38,173 nt of DNA, from contig CAMJHP010000026.1 in NCBI GenBank assembly GCA_946405575.1, positions 1-38,173 of the forward strand. Direction: 5' to 3'. Below are positions 22,203 to 30,545 of this stretch, in pieces (the first letter of the stretch is position 1; each line of letters begins with the position of its first letter). The DNA comes from an uncultured Bacteroidales bacterium (lineage in GTDB: Bacteria; Bacteroidota; Bacteroidia; Bacteroidales; F082). The notes under the pieces were generated by a model. It searched no databases, was not told where the DNA came from, and saw only the letters and a program-made list of their open reading frames with translations. The position numbers and the translations under genes were made by a program.

Positions 22203-24755
22203 CTATTCCACAACCAGTTTTCGCGTCACCACGCTGCCACCTAACATCTGCACGGTATAAACCCCAGCAGGCCAACGGCTGACATCAATAGTGTGCTGAC
22301 CTTCCATAGTGAAATTGGCCATAATCTGACCTTGCATATTGAGTACCAACACACAGACTACTCCCTTTTCATAGTTGGTGCTGAGGGTGAATTGGCTTTT
22401 GGCGGGGTTGGGATAAATCTCAGCTATAAAAGCTTCTTCTGGCAACTCGGGATGCACGCTGGCGAGGACATTTTCGTCATTGCTATAGGTAATGACTTTA
22501 CCTGCTACGCGCAAGAGCGGATTGTCAGGGTCGGAGCAATGGGGACACGCATTCTGCCCATCATGGCAATCAGGGTAGTTGGGATGGCACTCGTCGACAT
22601 AGTTGGGATCAAACTGATAGAACAACTCAGCCTGTCCAGCGGTGAGGAATTCAGTCAAGTCATAATCCCATACAAGGGCTATGCTTCCTGGGCACCAGCC
22701 GCTACGTTCATATCTCCATGTCCCAGATTGTGGTTGACAACCGGCAGGATTGGGGTCGCAAGTGCGCCACAGGTGCTGATCGTATTTGTATTGTCCATTC
22801 ACGAGAATATGGTGTGTGGTCTCATAGAATTCGGCGGCATTCCCAGTGTTGTACGCATTGCCTCCTGAGTTGGAACTACTCCAATTGTGTCCAGTAGTGG
22901 TCAGCTTCAGCTTAGCCGCTTGGGCATTTTCGTTGAAAGGATAATCCACAGAGGGTACAGGTTGTTGGTTGGCATAGTCACCGAAAGCGTAGGTGCCGAA
23001 CCAAATCTCGTCCACATCGGCATAAAGATAGTCGGGTGTGCCTTTGGTGAAGGTGAAAACCAAGTTAGGGTCAGAACCACTACCGTTCCAAAGCTCCATA
23101 TAATACTCCATTTCTACCTGACCTTGAAGCAATGAGGTATAGTCGCTTACATCAACATCGTCGCTGCACTGTTTGCCAAAAGGTGTGATGTAACGGAACA
23201 ACTCCACCCATTCGCCACGGTAGTTGCGAACCTTCACTCCGCCTATACGGTCGTAAGTGTCGCAGTTGCCGTTGACGCAGTTATAATCGAAATGCGCCAT
23301 AATGTTGTTGAAAGCACCTACATGCGAAGGTATCACATATTCGCCTTTCGCACTATGGTGGCTTGGGTCACAAACAAGGTCGCCGTGTATGGTTACTATG
23401 TCTAGGTGACTGTCAATGTCATTTGTTACCTCGAAGTGGTTCTCGAAGGTAGTTGTCTTGTTGCCGCTTTGCGTCACTCTAATGGTCATATCGAAGTCGC
23501 CAAAGCCCGAAGGTGTCCAAAAACCATAGTAATAGCCGTTTTCAGGGTGGTCTGGGTAGTCGGTCTTAAGAGTGATTTCCTGACCGTCGATACTTGCTTT
23601 GACCTCGGTGAACTTGATGACTTCGGGATGATCGATATAGGCTGAGACGACAATCATCACAGGGTGAATGACATCCAAATAGACCTTTGTCCCTTCATAT
23701 GGGCGGCGGATTTTTACTTCTGGATCATATGCGTAAGGGTCAACGACTTCAAAGCTCTTCACCACATCGGGGGCGGGCAGCCAGTTGGCATTACCGGCTT
23801 GCGTGGCTTTCAACTTCACAATGCCCGTTTCACCTGTCAAAGTCAGAACGTTGCCATTGATGGTGGCGGGGCCTTCCATCATCTCAAACGATACGGGCAG
23901 TCCCGATGAAGCCGTGGCTTCCAAGGTGATCGGGTCGTTGAAAACCAACTGGTTCGGGATGTCGGCCATCTCGATGAGTTGGGCATTGCCGTCGGGCTGC
24001 TGGCGTACGAGGAGATTGTCGAAGCCGCCTGTGCCGCCTTGGGAGTGGAAGAAAATGCCGTCCCACACTTGGTAGTCCAGCTTATCACCGCTGCCAGGAG
24101 TGAGGTTCATGCAGACGTTGGTGCAGCCAGCCATCTGAATCCATTCACCCTCACATCCAGGCTTGACGAACACCGTCACTGCACCCGCGCCGTCGTAGGC
24201 CGTGAAGTCGAACGACATCTTGTAGCGTGTCCAGCCGCTTTCCTCGTAGTCGAAAGGGATGTTGGAACCATCGGGAAGGCATACCTTGGCGTGACCACTG
24301 TCACCTTGACTCTTGATGAAAAGGTAGACACCGCCATCGGGGTCGGTCATGCCAGGCAGGATGTGCCCGTCGCTGTCGGCATCGAAGCCCACGCCGAAGA
24401 ACGAACCCCACCAGGTACGGTTCATGTCAATTTCAAGGTCCATAATGCCGCCGACTTGGAAACTGAAGTTGAAATTGGACGAGGCTTTGCGAGTGGCTGT
24501 GCGCCCTACGCCAGAACCACCATAGGGATACCAGATGGCGAGGCTTTCATCGGGAGCCATGTCGGATCCACAAACATAGCTTACATCGAAGTCCTGCGAT
24601 GAAGTAGCGGTTTGGTAATGTGTTACCCAGCCGTCCTGACCGTTGAGATTTTGCGAACCTTCGGTAAGGCTGTTGAAATCGTAGACATATTCTACTTGAG
24701 CCATTGCTGTAAAGACCAAGAAAAGAAGCAATGTGAATAAGGAGGTTTTTTTCAT
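22203..24755 (-). CDS. T9SS-exported PNGase F-like protein
   Basis: The 850-aa precursor has signal peptide MKKTSLFTLLLFLVFTAMA with Gln at +1. The C-terminal ~75 residues ('IYPNPAKSQFTLST', 'QGQI', 'HTIDVSRWPAGVYTVQML', 'VVTRKLVVE') are a type A T9SS sorting domain, so it should be exported across the outer membrane and attached or released. The front third looks like a carbohydrate-binding jelly-roll ('GFDNLLVR' end), followed by a bacterial Ig-like stretch. The middle ('CVNGNCDTYDRIGGVKV', 'FRYITPFGKQ', 'DVSDYTSLL', then 'RYERSGWCPG') resembles the two domains of peptide-N-glycosidase F, which removes N-glycans from glycoproteins. Activity is unproven. It diverges from the lipoprotein array. 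Confidence 0.85.
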   Translation of the reverse strand: MKKTSLFTLLLFLVFTAMAQVEYVYDFNSLTEGSQNLNGQDGWVTHYQTATSSQDFDVSYVCGSDMAPDESLAIWYPYGGSGVGRTATRKASSNFNFSFQVGGIMDLEIDMNRTWWGSFFGVGFDADSDGHILPGMTDPDGGVYLFIKSQGDSGHAKVCLPDGSNIPFDYEESGWTRYKMSFDFTAYDGAGAVTVFVKPGCEGEWIQMAGCTNVCMNLTPGSGDKLDYQVWDGIFFHSQGGTGGFDNLLVRQQPDGNAQLIEMADIPNQLVFNDPITLEATASSGLPVSFEMMEGPATINGNVLTLTGETGIVKLKATQAGNANWLPAPDVVKSFEVVDPYAYDPEVKIRRPYEGTKVYLDVIHPVMIVVSAYIDHPEVIKFTEVKASIDGQEITLKTDYPDHPENGYYYGFWTPSGFGDFDMTIRVTQSGNKTTTFENHFEVTNDIDSHLDIVTIHGDLVCDPSHHSAKGEYVIPSHVGAFNNIMAHFDYNCVNGNCDTYDRIGGVKVRNYRGEWVELFRYITPFGKQCSDDVDVSDYTSLLQGQVEMEYYMELWNGSGSDPNLVFTFTKGTPDYLYADVDEIWFGTYAFGDYANQQPVPSVDYPFNENAQAAKLKLTTTGHNWSSSNSGGNAYNTGNAAEFYETTHHILVNGQYKYDQHLWRTCDPNPAGCQPQSGTWRYERSGWCPGSIALVWDYDLTEFLTAGQAELFYQFDPNYVDECHPNYPDCHDGQNACPHCSDPDNPLLRVAGKVITYSNDENVLASVHPELPEEAFIAEIYPNPAKSQFTLSTNYEKGVVCVLVLNMQGQIMANFTMEGQHTIDVSRWPAGVYTVQMLGGSVVTRKLVVE

Positions 24756-24778
24756 AGGTGTTGGAATTAATTTGAGGA

Positions 24779-24786
24779 CAAAAATA
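24779..24786 (-). promoter_or_regulatory. -7 box of the PNGase F-like gene
   Basis: Minus strand TATTTTTG, an exact TAnnTTTG, 23 bases before the ATG at 24755. It excludes the longer start at 24827. Confidence 0.55.
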
Positions 24787-24827
24787 AAAATAAATGCAGA
24801 ATAATTTACAGGGAAAGAAAAAAACAC

Positions 24828-24835
24828 TACTTTTG
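24828..24835 (+). promoter_or_regulatory. -7 box of lipoprotein paralogue 1
   Basis: TACTTTTG, an exact TAnnTTTG, 24 bases before ATG 24860. It excludes the longer start at 24794. Confidence 0.55.
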
Positions 24836-24859
24836 TTGCGATATTTGATTTGCTTCAAT

Positions 24860-25912
24860 ATGAAATATGTACGTTTTATCCTTAATTTCTTATTTTTTAT
24901 CTGTGTTTTTTACTCATGTAGCACCGATGTGGATTTGTATGCTGGATACAAGGATGTTCCCATCATTTATGCTATGCTGAATTCACGTGCCGACACCAAC
25001 TATGTCAAGATAACCCGAGCCTTTTGTGGCACAAATGACAACCCGATTAATGCGAACGACGTGGCTTTGATTTCCGATTCGAGCAACTATCCGGGGAAGC
25101 TGGATGTTCGTTTTATTGAGCTGAAAAGCACTTTAGGAAACAAATATGAGCCCACCGGTCGTGTTTTGATACTTGATACTTTGACCATTCATAATAAAGA
25201 AGTGGGCGTTTTTTATTCACCAGATCAGGTTGTCTATTACACGCCTGAGCATCTTAAGGTTGGGACGGGTAGTGAAAGATATAGTTATCGGTTTGTAGCT
25301 GTCAAGCCTGATGGCGACACAGTTACTGCGAAGACTACTATGGTCGGAAATGAGGAATTCAGCATAGAGACCAGGGGCGTGAATTTTCAGTTGGCTCCGA
25401 CTAATGCCTTAGGAAGACTATATTTCAGGGCTGACGGAGTAGCTCCCTTGTATGATGTCAAGATGGAGTTTAATTATCGAGAGCAAAAGTCGGGTCAAGA
25501 GATGAAGATGAAAAAAATCAGCCGTTCATTTGGCACAAGAACCATCAGCGAATACACACACCTTATAGGAAATTCATATTATCTAGAGTACTCGCTCAAT
25601 TGGTTGTTTAATACGCTGGGGAATGCCATTGGAGGTGACACGGTGGTAGATGCCAACCATCCCAATGTGGTTCGCTACATTGACGACTTCATCATTTCCA
25701 TCAGCGCGGGTGGCGACGAATTGAACTATTATTACCTTGCTAATCAAGCGCAGATGGACAGCCCAATTTCACTTATTACTGTTTATACCAATATCGAAGG
25801 AGGCTATGGCCTTTTCTCATCACGCACGACGATTCAAAGGGAAGCAAAGCTGGCCAGCAGTTGCAAGAGAGACCTGTTTTCCGTATCGGCATGGGGCTTT
25901 AAAGAGGACTAG
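24860..25912 (+). CDS. DUF4249-like lipoprotein, paralogue 1 of 3
   Basis: The 350-aa precursor ends its signal at 'VFYSC', and the mature protein starts CSTDVDLYAGYKDVPIIYAML. The three array members share 'DTNY.KI.RAF.G..D.PI.A..VALI.DSSNYP.KL', 'VFY.P.Q.VY.T', 'Y.LNWLFN.L..AIGGDTV', 'P.V.RY.DD', 'S.GG..L..Y' and a C-terminal 'Y.NI.GGYGLFSSRT'. The last motif and the beta-rich plan recall DUF4249 lipoproteins of Bacteroidota, which sit beside outer-membrane receptors; function is unknown. The start at 24860 is fixed by the promoter box. It shares its upstream region with the divergent PNGase F-like gene, so both may be coregulated. Confidence 0.8.
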   Translation: MKYVRFILNFLFFICVFYSCSTDVDLYAGYKDVPIIYAMLNSRADTNYVKITRAFCGTNDNPINANDVALISDSSNYPGKLDVRFIELKSTLGNKYEPTGRVLILDTLTIHNKEVGVFYSPDQVVYYTPEHLKVGTGSERYSYRFVAVKPDGDTVTAKTTMVGNEEFSIETRGVNFQLAPTNALGRLYFRADGVAPLYDVKMEFNYREQKSGQEMKMKKISRSFGTRTISEYTHLIGNSYYLEYSLNWLFNTLGNAIGGDTVVDANHPNVVRYIDDFIISISAGGDELNYYYLANQAQMDSPISLITVYTNIEGGYGLFSSRTTIQREAKLASSCKRDLFSVSAWGFKED

Positions 25913-25974
25913 TAACCCAATGAAAGAATCTATAAACGCTACATATTACTGCTTTAACTCAATTGGTTTGAACG

Positions 25975-27018
25975 ATGAAAAAACGAATCTGTTTCTTTTC
26001 GCTCTTGGCGAGTTTGGTCGTTGTCAATGCTTGCAGTTCCGACGTGGAGCTATATGCAGATTACAAAGATATGGCTATCATTTATGCCATGTTGGACCAT
26101 CGTGCCGATACCAATTATGTCAAGATAACCCGAGCTTTTTGTGGTACAAGCGACGACCCTATTGATGCCAGTGAAGTGGCCTTGATTTATGATTCGAGTA
26201 ATTATCCAGGCAAGCTTGACACGCGGATTATCGAGTTGAGAAGTACCTATGGAGGCTCGTACGAATCCACTGGTCGAGAGATTATCCTTGATACAATGAC
26301 TATACATAACAAGGAAGAAGGTGTGTTTTATGCACCCGACCAGATGGTCTATTACACAACAGAACCACTTAACTCGGGGACGAATGGACAAAAGTATAAA
26401 TATCGTCTGATTGTTGTTAAACCCAATGGCGATACGGTGACTGCAGCGACAAAAATGATTGGAAATGAAGAATTATTAATTACGACAAACAAGGTTGTGT
26501 TTCAGATGTCGCCAACAAATAATGTGGAGAAAGCTTTTTTTAAGATCGAAAGTGAGACAGGCCTTTTTGAAATTGGGATGCAATTCAATTATCTCGAACA
26601 GCATGAAGGTCAAGAAATGAAACGGAAACATATCAGCCGCTCGTTTGGCTCAAGCGATGTCATACACCTTGGTGGAGATTACTATTGCGTGGAATACTCA
26701 TTGAATTGGTTATTCAATACCCTTGCTATAGCCATTGGCGGAGATACGATTGCTGACCTAAATCATCCTAACGTGGTTCGCTATGTCGATGATTTTGTCA
26801 TTTCCATCAGTGCTGCAGGCGAAGATTTATACAATTATTTTGCGGCCAATCAAGCGCAGCAGAGCAATCCGGTGGGTTTCGTTTCTGTTTATTCAAATAT
26901 CGATGGCGGTTACGGCTTGTTCTCATCGCGCACCACTGTAAAAAAAGTAGTCAATATGTCAAATAGCACCCTAAATGACCTTTTTGCCGAGACATCATGG
27001 GGCTTTCAGGAGCAATAA
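25975..27018 (+). CDS. DUF4249-like lipoprotein, paralogue 2 of 3
   Basis: The 347-aa precursor has lipobox 'VVNAC' and mature start CSSDVELYADYKDMAIIYAML. It is closest to paralogue 1: whole segments such as 'HRADTNYVKITRAFCGT', 'YSLNWLFNTL' and 'NHPNVVRY.DDF.ISISA' are the same or nearly so. This points to a recent tandem duplication. It lies 62 bases after paralogue 1 with no clear TAnnTTTG box between, so it is probably read from the same promoter. An acidic residue soon after the lipid-bearing Cys (C-S-S-D-V-E) could act as a surface-export signal for Bacteroidota lipoproteins; that is inference. Confidence 0.8.
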   Translation: MKKRICFFSLLASLVVVNACSSDVELYADYKDMAIIYAMLDHRADTNYVKITRAFCGTSDDPIDASEVALIYDSSNYPGKLDTRIIELRSTYGGSYESTGREIILDTMTIHNKEEGVFYAPDQMVYYTTEPLNSGTNGQKYKYRLIVVKPNGDTVTAATKMIGNEELLITTNKVVFQMSPTNNVEKAFFKIESETGLFEIGMQFNYLEQHEGQEMKRKHISRSFGSSDVIHLGGDYYCVEYSLNWLFNTLAIAIGGDTIADLNHPNVVRYVDDFVISISAAGEDLYNYFAANQAQQSNPVGFVSVYSNIDGGYGLFSSRTTVKKVVNMSNSTLNDLFAETSWGFQEQ

Positions 27019-27053
27019 TTTACCATTAACAACAATAATTACAGAAAAAGCAT

Positions 27054-27061
27054 TATTTTTG
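27054..27061 (+). promoter_or_regulatory. -7 box of lipoprotein paralogue 3
   Basis: TATTTTTG, an exact TAnnTTTG, 24 bases before ATG 27086. The third paralogue and the yicC-gmk-nadD genes downstream may be expressed from here. Confidence 0.5.
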
Positions 27062-27085
27062 CCCATTCTAAAAACGACCTAAACG

Positions 27086-28132
27086 ATGAAAAAACTATTT
27101 TTAACCCTTTCACTATTGGCAGGCTTGGCCTTTTTCAACGCTTGCACTACTGATGTGGAACTCTATGCTGATTACAAGGACATACCCATTATTTATGGCC
27201 TTCTAGATGCCTCGCAGGATACCAATTTCATCCGCATCAATCGGGCTTTTTCGGGTAGCAACGACCATCCCATCAATGCTGCTGATGTAGCGCTTATTGC
27301 GGATTCATCCAATTACCCAGATAAATTGCGTGCTTATATTGTTGAGTACTCGCAAGGTTATGGCGGTCATTATCAACCCACAGGATACACGTTGGAACTT
27401 GATACAATTACTATCCACGACAAAGAGGAGGGAGTTTTCTATTCACCCAATCAAACGGTGTATTGGACAAACCAACCTCTTCATGTGAGTACGAACGTAG
27501 CCAAATATAAGTACAAACTTTTTGTCCATAAGGGTAATGACACCATTACGGCTGAGACAAATCTGGTAGGTGGTGAGGATTTTAAGATTATCACTTCTAT
27601 GTTGGGTTTTATGGCAGATGAAAATGATTTCACCTCGAAAGTCAAGTTCACGTTGGCCGACAATGCGGCTTTCTATGATGTAAAGATGGTGTTTTATTAT
27701 CGGGAATCCATCAATGGAGGCCCGCTTACAGATAAGCAGGTAGTTTATTCTTTCGGTGTCAAATCCGTTGATGATTTATTCCAAGAAAGCGAACGGGTTT
27801 ACTATGTCAATTATGGTATGAACACTTTGTTTAACCTTTTGGAAGATGCTATCGGCGGCGACACGGTGATAAATGAAAACCAGCCCAACGTGTATCGCTA
27901 TTTCGAAGATAAGCCTATGAAGATTTTTGTGTCGGCTGGCGGTGATGAGCTTTACAACTACATTCAGATTAACTCGCAGACTGGCTATGCACAGACTGTA
28001 CCCGATTACACTAACATTAATGGGGGGTATGGAGTGTTTTCTTCGAGAATCAATTTGGTGAAGGAAGTTTCTATTTCTAGTGTGGCCCAAAGTGGTCTCT
28101 ACGGCAAACCTTGGGGATTTGTCGAGCAATAA
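27086..28132 (+). CDS. DUF4249-like lipoprotein, paralogue 3 of 3
   Basis: The 348-aa precursor has lipobox 'FFNAC' and mature start CTTDVELYADYKDIPIIYGLL. It is clearly related to the other two but more diverged ('DTNFIRINRAFSGSNDHPINAADVALIADSSNYPDKL', 'AIGGDTVINENQPNVYRYFED', 'YTNINGGYGVFSSR'). It has its own promoter box and lies 26 bases before yicC, so it may head a transcript carrying housekeeping genes. The second half diverges most, which fits binding of different partners by the three copies; this is inference. Confidence 0.8.
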   Translation: MKKLFLTLSLLAGLAFFNACTTDVELYADYKDIPIIYGLLDASQDTNFIRINRAFSGSNDHPINAADVALIADSSNYPDKLRAYIVEYSQGYGGHYQPTGYTLELDTITIHDKEEGVFYSPNQTVYWTNQPLHVSTNVAKYKYKLFVHKGNDTITAETNLVGGEDFKIITSMLGFMADENDFTSKVKFTLADNAAFYDVKMVFYYRESINGGPLTDKQVVYSFGVKSVDDLFQESERVYYVNYGMNTLFNLLEDAIGGDTVINENQPNVYRYFEDKPMKIFVSAGGDELYNYIQINSQTGYAQTVPDYTNINGGYGVFSSRINLVKEVSISSVAQSGLYGKPWGFVEQ

Positions 28133-28158
28133 TCACATTTAGCTAATAATCAGGATTT

Positions 28159-29031
28159 ATGATTCGTTCTATGACAGGTTATGGCATTGCCGAGCAAACC
28201 TACAATGCAAAAAAAGTATCAGTAGAAGTTAAAACTCTCAACAGCAAACAGTTGGATCTTCAGGTAAAGTTGCCCAACGAATTGCGTTTTGCAGAATTGG
28301 ATTTCCGAAACAAAATTGGTGTCAAACTGCAACGTGGCAAAGTGGACGTGATTATCACCATCACCGACACGGACCTAACCCAAACCTATCATATCGACCC
28401 AGACATTGTCAAAGCCTACAAGGAACAAATAGAATCCATTTCGACTCAACTCGGTATTGCGCCGGCGGAAGATATGGCTTCTGTCCTATTCAGGATGCCT
28501 GGCATTTTCAATGTGCCGTTGGAGAACTTTGATGAAGCTTTTGTCGCCAAAGTTGGTGAGACCCTTGATCAAGCATTGGATATTGTTGACGATTTCCGTA
28601 TCCAAGAAGGCCAGACCTTGAAGAAAGACTTGTTGCATCGTGTGGCATTGATTCTCGACCTGTTGGGTCAAGTGGAGCCATACGAAAAGAGCCGCCATGA
28701 GGTCATCAAGCAGCGCATCACCAAAAATCTCAGCGAGCTGACTTCAACTGGACAATACGATGAGAATCGATTCGAGCAGGAATTGATATTCTATCTTGAA
28801 AAATTGGATATCACCGAAGAGAAAGTGCGTCTGCGTCAGCATTGTAACTACTTCAACGAGAGCTGCGACGACGACCAGGCAGGCAAGAAACTCGGCTTCA
28901 TTGCTCAGGAGATGGGGCGCGAGATCAATACATTAGGTTCAAAAGCCAATGAGGTGAACATCCAGAAGATTGTCGTCAAGATGAAGGATGAGTTGGAGAA
29001 GATAAAGGAACAGGTATGTAATATTTTGTAA
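28159..29031 (+). CDS. yicC: YicC/YloC family endoribonuclease
   Basis: The 290-aa protein opens 'MIRSMTGYGIAEQ', has 'VEVKTLNSKQLDLQVKLP' and ends with 'FNESCDDDQAGKKLGFIAQEMGREINTLGSKANEVNIQKIVVKMKDELEKIKEQVCNIL'. The C-terminal 'GKKL.FI.QEM.RE.NTLGSKA' block is the DUF1732 signature. YicC-type proteins have been shown to be RNA-cleaving enzymes in other bacteria; the target here is unknown. It is cytoplasmic. It lies directly upstream of gmk and nadD, an arrangement common in Bacteroidota, and 26 bases after the third lipoprotein gene. Confidence 0.93.
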   Translation: MIRSMTGYGIAEQTYNAKKVSVEVKTLNSKQLDLQVKLPNELRFAELDFRNKIGVKLQRGKVDVIITITDTDLTQTYHIDPDIVKAYKEQIESISTQLGIAPAEDMASVLFRMPGIFNVPLENFDEAFVAKVGETLDQALDIVDDFRIQEGQTLKKDLLHRVALILDLLGQVEPYEKSRHEVIKQRITKNLSELTSTGQYDENRFEQELIFYLEKLDITEEKVRLRQHCNYFNESCDDDQAGKKLGFIAQEMGREINTLGSKANEVNIQKIVVKMKDELEKIKEQVCNIL

Positions 29032-29036
29032 GCAAT

Positions 29037-29077
29037 CAGCTATCAGCAATTAGCGGTCAGCAAGTTGCTGATAGCTG
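29037..29077. repeat. Hairpin repeat in the yicC-gmk gap
   Basis: CAGCTATCAGCAA (29037-29049) and TTGCTGATAGCTG (29065-29077) are perfect 13-bp arms around a 15-base loop. The loop itself carries a further 'GGTCAGCAA' copy of the core. No T-run follows, so it is probably a dispersed repeat or an mRNA-stabilising stem rather than a terminator. Confidence 0.75.
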
Positions 29078-29096
29078 AAGGCAAAATGAAACAACT

Positions 29097-29672
29097 ATGA
29101 AAAAAGGTAAACTTCTGATTTTCAGTGCACCATCAGGCTCGGGCAAGACCACTTTGCTCAATTATGTTATGGCCAACATTCCTGAGATGGCGTTCTCGGT
29201 TTCGGCTACCACACGCCCACCCCGTGGCGAGGAGGTGAACGGTCGCGAGTATTATTTCCTCACCATGGAAGACTTCAAGCAGCGTGTCGAGAACGGCGAG
29301 TTCCTTGAATGGGAAGAGGTCTATCCCGGCCGTTGCTACGGCACTTTGCTCTCCGTGGTCGCACAGATGCAGGATGAAGGCAAGCATGTGGCATTCGACG
29401 TGGACGTGTGCGGCGGCGTGAACATCAAGGAACATTACGGTGACCAAGCCCTTTCGGTCTTCATCCAAGCCCCATCGATTGAGGCGCTGCGCGAGCGACT
29501 CATCAACCGTCAGACCGACTCAATGGAAGAAATTGAAAAACGCCTTGCCAAGGCAGCTTGGGAGATGGAGTTTGCCCAAGGCAAGTTCGACCGCACCGTC
29601 ATCAACGACGACCTCGAGACTGCCAAGCGAGAGATTCTCGAAGTCGTGCAAGCCTTCCTTGAAGAAGAATAA
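29097..29672 (+). CDS. gmk: Guanylate kinase
   Basis: It phosphorylates GMP to GDP with ATP, an essential step of guanine nucleotide synthesis in the cytoplasm. The P-loop 'SAPSGSGKTTLLNYVM' (about residues 9-24), the GMP-binding 'SATTRPPRGEEVNGREYYF' (36-54) and the lid 'FIQAPSIEALRERLINRQTDSMEEIEKRL' are all intact. Length 191 aa is normal. It follows yicC after 65 bases that hold a hairpin repeat, and nadD comes 66 bases later. Confidence 0.96.
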   Translation: MKKGKLLIFSAPSGSGKTTLLNYVMANIPEMAFSVSATTRPPRGEEVNGREYYFLTMEDFKQRVENGEFLEWEEVYPGRCYGTLLSVVAQMQDEGKHVAFDVDVCGGVNIKEHYGDQALSVFIQAPSIEALRERLINRQTDSMEEIEKRLAKAAWEMEFAQGKFDRTVINDDLETAKREILEVVQAFLEEE

Positions 29673-29685
29673 TGAGATAAAGCCC

Positions 29686-29713
29686 TTGAACCCTGAGCTT
29701 GTAGAAGGGTCAA
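29686..29713. repeat. REP-like dispersed repeat in the gmk-nadD gap
   Basis: The segment contains CCCTGAGCTTGTAGAAGGG, an imperfect palindrome (CCCT...AGGG, with TTGA/TCAA outside). Translated, it gives the 'NPELVEG' peptide that marks a repeat I know from many bacterial genomes in the form CCCTGAGCCTGTCGAAGGG. It likely came as a dispersed repeat and is not coding. Confidence 0.65.
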
Positions 29714-29738
29714 ATGGCCAATTAAAAATACAAATAAC

Positions 29739-30314
29739 ATGAAAAAAGTAGGCATCTATTCGGGTTCCTTCAACCCCATTCATCACGGGCACGTGATGCT
29801 GGCCAACTATTTGGTCGAGTTCGCCGATTTGGATGAGTTGTGGTTTGTGGTTACTCCCCAAAACCCCTTGAAACAGAAAGAAGACCTTTTGGACGACGAT
29901 GAACGTCTGAAAATGGTGCTACTTGCCGTGGGCGATGACCCGCGCTTCTTCGTCAGCGACATCGAAATGCATCTGTCCAGGCCTTCTTATACCATAAATA
30001 CTTTGACTGCACTCTCTGAGCAATATCCAGACTGCGAGTTCATTTTCATCTGTGGTATGGACAGCCTGCAAAATCTAAAGAACTGGCGCGAGTATCAAAA
30101 AATCCTCGACAACTACGAATTATTGGTTTTTCCACGGGAAGGTTACGATGGGGGAGAGCTCATTAATTATCCTTCCGTCACAGTGCTGAAAACCCCGATT
30201 TTGGAGATTTCGTCTACCTTCATCCGCCAATGCATCAAGGAAGGACGCGATGTCAGGCATTTTATGCCGGAGAAGGTGTTCACTTATTTGAAGGAACATC
30301 GGTTTTACGAATAA
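29739..30314 (+). CDS. nadD: Nicotinate-nucleotide adenylyltransferase
   Basis: It joins nicotinate mononucleotide and ATP to make deamido-NAD in NAD biosynthesis, in the cytoplasm. The N-terminal 'GIYSGSFNPIHHGHVMLANYL' contains the (T/S)GSF.P.H.GH nucleotidyltransferase motif, and 'ILEISSTFIRQCIKEGRDVRHFMP' holds the ISST.IR motif. 'FICGMDSLQNLKNWREYQKIL' is the usual middle segment. Length 191 aa is normal. It ends the probable yicC-gmk-nadD run. Confidence 0.96.
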   Translation: MKKVGIYSGSFNPIHHGHVMLANYLVEFADLDELWFVVTPQNPLKQKEDLLDDDERLKMVLLAVGDDPRFFVSDIEMHLSRPSYTINTLTALSEQYPDCEFIFICGMDSLQNLKNWREYQKILDNYELLVFPREGYDGGELINYPSVTVLKTPILEISSTFIRQCIKEGRDVRHFMPEKVFTYLKEHRFYE

Positions 30315-30333
30315 ACATGGATTTCAATCGTTC

Positions 30334-30366
30334 TTGTAGAGACGCGCTATTGCACGTCTTTTCTGT
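30334..30366. repeat. Dispersed 'GTAGAGACG' hairpin repeat
   Basis: TTGTAGAGACGCGCTATTGC followed by ACGTCTTTTC forms an imperfect stem (AGACG with CGTCT). It resembles a 'GTAGAGACG...CGTCTCTAC' repeat that I recall from intergenic regions of Bacteroidota. It lies 20 bases after nadD and may help end its transcript. The rest of 30367-30500 is AT-rich and shows no gene. Confidence 0.5.
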
Positions 30367-30503
30367 AACCATAATACTGTCAGTTTGTAAAATTGTTTTT
30401 TGTATTATATTGAAATTCATATCTTTATGTTTTTTGTTTGGGAAAAAGTTTGTAAAAACCGAAATGAAAACGGTAATTCAGCGGACGACGTTCCTGAACA
30501 CGA

Positions 30504-30540
30504 TAATTTTGCAGCCGATAACTACAATTTTGTAATTTTG
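30504..30540 (+). promoter_or_regulatory. Two -7-type boxes before the TPR-HTH gene
   Basis: TAATTTTG occurs at 30504-30511 and again at 30533-30540. The TTTG of the first (30508-30511) lies 21 bases before the second, so it may serve as its -33 element. The second box ends only 5 bases before ATG 30546, so its transcript would be nearly leaderless. The first would give a leader of about 28 bases. Confidence 0.5.
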
Positions 30541-30545
30541 CCCGT

